Positions 63,505-64,000 of a stretch of 64,000 nt of DNA are shown one piece after another. The notes beneath the pieces are model-generated. The model was not told where the DNA came from and ran no database searches. It saw nothing but the letters and a program-made list of their open reading frames with translations. Within the stretch, counting starts at the first letter, position 1. Each line of letters begins with the position of its first letter. The stretch is from Corynebacterium renale (GTDB lineage Bacteria; Actinomycetota; Actinomycetes; Mycobacteriales; Mycobacteriaceae). The position numbers and the translations under genes are program-made. The DNA is taken from NCBI RefSeq assembly GCF_002563965.1, contig NZ_PDJF01000001.1, forward strand, positions 2,232,001-2,296,000, read 5' to 3'.

Positions 63505-64000
63505 CTAGGACACGGCCACCGGCTGCTTGGTGTCTTCCTTGACGTTGACCTGCGCGAACTTGAGCTCCTTGAGGTTGAGGATGAACAACGCCAGGGCGCT
63601 GAGGATGGCCGCACCACCGAACATGATGTAGTTCGATCCCACGCCCAAGCCCATGGACAGCAGCAGGCCTGCTGCCTGTGGTGCGACAACCGCCCCCAGG
63701 CGGCCCACACCGAGCGCCCAGCCCAACGCCGTGCCGCGCAGGTTGTGCGGGTAGAAGTTCGCAACGGCGGCAATGATCAGGATCTGGGTGCCGTGGGTAC
63801 CCACGCCCGCTGCAATGAGGATGAGGTACACCATCCACACGGGTGGGTGCATCAGCAGGATCAGCAGCGCAACACCTGCCACGCCAGCTGCGACGACGCC
63901 CGTACGCAGGGTTCCGAAGCGGTCGCCAGCCCACGCGGTGGTCACCGAGCCCAGAACCGCGCCGAGATTCAGCGCCAGGGTGAACATCAGGGCTGCACCC
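63505..64000 (-). CDS. genK: MFS transporter, gentisate/aromatic acid type (C-terminal part)
   Basis: The last 164 residues of an aromatic-acid:H+ symporter family MFS protein; the 5' part lies right of the window. The visible region has motif GAVLGSVTTAWAGDRFGTLRTGVVAAGV (motif A of the second half), ANFYPHNLRGTALGWALGVGRLGAVVAPQAAG and about five helices. In C. glutamicum a gentisate transporter gene precedes the 3-hydroxybenzoate hydroxylase gene in the same way, as I recall. The C-terminus is short and hydrophilic. The gentisate dioxygenase genes would be expected further right. Confidence 0.82.
   Translation of the reverse strand, partial: GAALMFTLALNLGAVLGSVTTAWAGDRFGTLRTGVVAAGVAGVALLILLMHPPVWMVYLILIAAGVGTHGTQILIIAAVANFYPHNLRGTALGWALGVGRLGAVVAPQAAGLLLSMGLGVGSNYIMFGGAAILSALALFILNLKELKFAQVNVKEDTKQPVAVS

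Overview
The window is about 60% G+C. It looks like the chromosome of a mycolic-acid-producing actinobacterium, most likely Corynebacterium. Supporting genes are mca (mycothiol conjugate amidase), a short-chain Z-prenyl diphosphate synthase of the Rv1086 type, an LGFP-repeat lipoprotein, DUF4245, DUF4307, DUF501 and DUF5997 proteins, BioQ-type operators, and a gentisate-pathway 3-hydroxybenzoate hydroxylase. From about 11 kb onward the gene order (ychF, ispH, xseAB, glpX, fumC, glyA, coaA, uppS, mca, greA, ppx, DUF501, ftsB, eno, porin-like gene, mazG, lysI-like, mfd, glmU, prsA, rplY, pth) resembles what I remember of C. glutamicum, in inverted orientation. That comparison is from memory.

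Layout. 1-6.6 kb: a selenium/formate block. The 3' part of selD converges on fdhA-fdhB-nrfD. fdhA carries a selenocysteine UGA with a clear SECIS hairpin, and also a separate in-frame amber codon where relatives have lysine. 6.6-8.5 kb: a YeiH-type exporter and a YdcZ-type transporter. 8.7-11.0 kb: a three-gene operon of a stand-alone TusA-like protein, a DsrE-like protein and a TusA-like/MetE-like fusion. This is the best candidate here for an undescribed sulfur (or selenium) relay that feeds a methyltransferase. 11-25 kb: housekeeping genes (DUF429 protein, YchF, RmuC, IspH, exonuclease VII, GlpX, fumarase) plus a TetR/DHA2-transporter pair. 25-38 kb: a GNAT enzyme, an LGFP lipoprotein, a LysR effector domain without HTH but with a histone-H1-like tail, glyA, coaA, uppS, mca, greA, a Bax-inhibitor-like protein, and the bioB-bsaP operon facing an amidase across two BioQ boxes.

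38-52 kb: an SxxK serine-hydrolase-like secreted protein, tRNA-Leu(UAA), the ppx-DUF501-ftsB-eno series, a lytic transglycosylase, a small porin-like secreted protein, mazG, a basic amino acid antiporter, an AAA/DUF4143 ATPase next to a 4 x 23-bp tandem repeat, mfd and its translationally abutting TetR gene. 52-64 kb: tRNA-Gln, a gene-poor stretch with a long inverted repeat, a multicopper oxidase and MFS transporter back to back, glmU, prsA, echA, rplY with a structured leader, purU, pth, and the start of an aromatic-degradation cluster (3-hydroxybenzoate 6-hydroxylase and a gentisate-type transporter running off the right edge).

Functional coupling. selD supplies selenophosphate for the Sec residue of FdhA, and FdhA/FdhB/NrfD would pass electrons from formate to the menaquinone pool. 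The adjacent TusA/DsrE pair is reminiscent of YedF (TusA-like plus DsrE-like domains, associated with selenium metabolism), so a link between the two blocks is worth testing. No CRISPR array, prophage, insertion sequence or rRNA gene was found.
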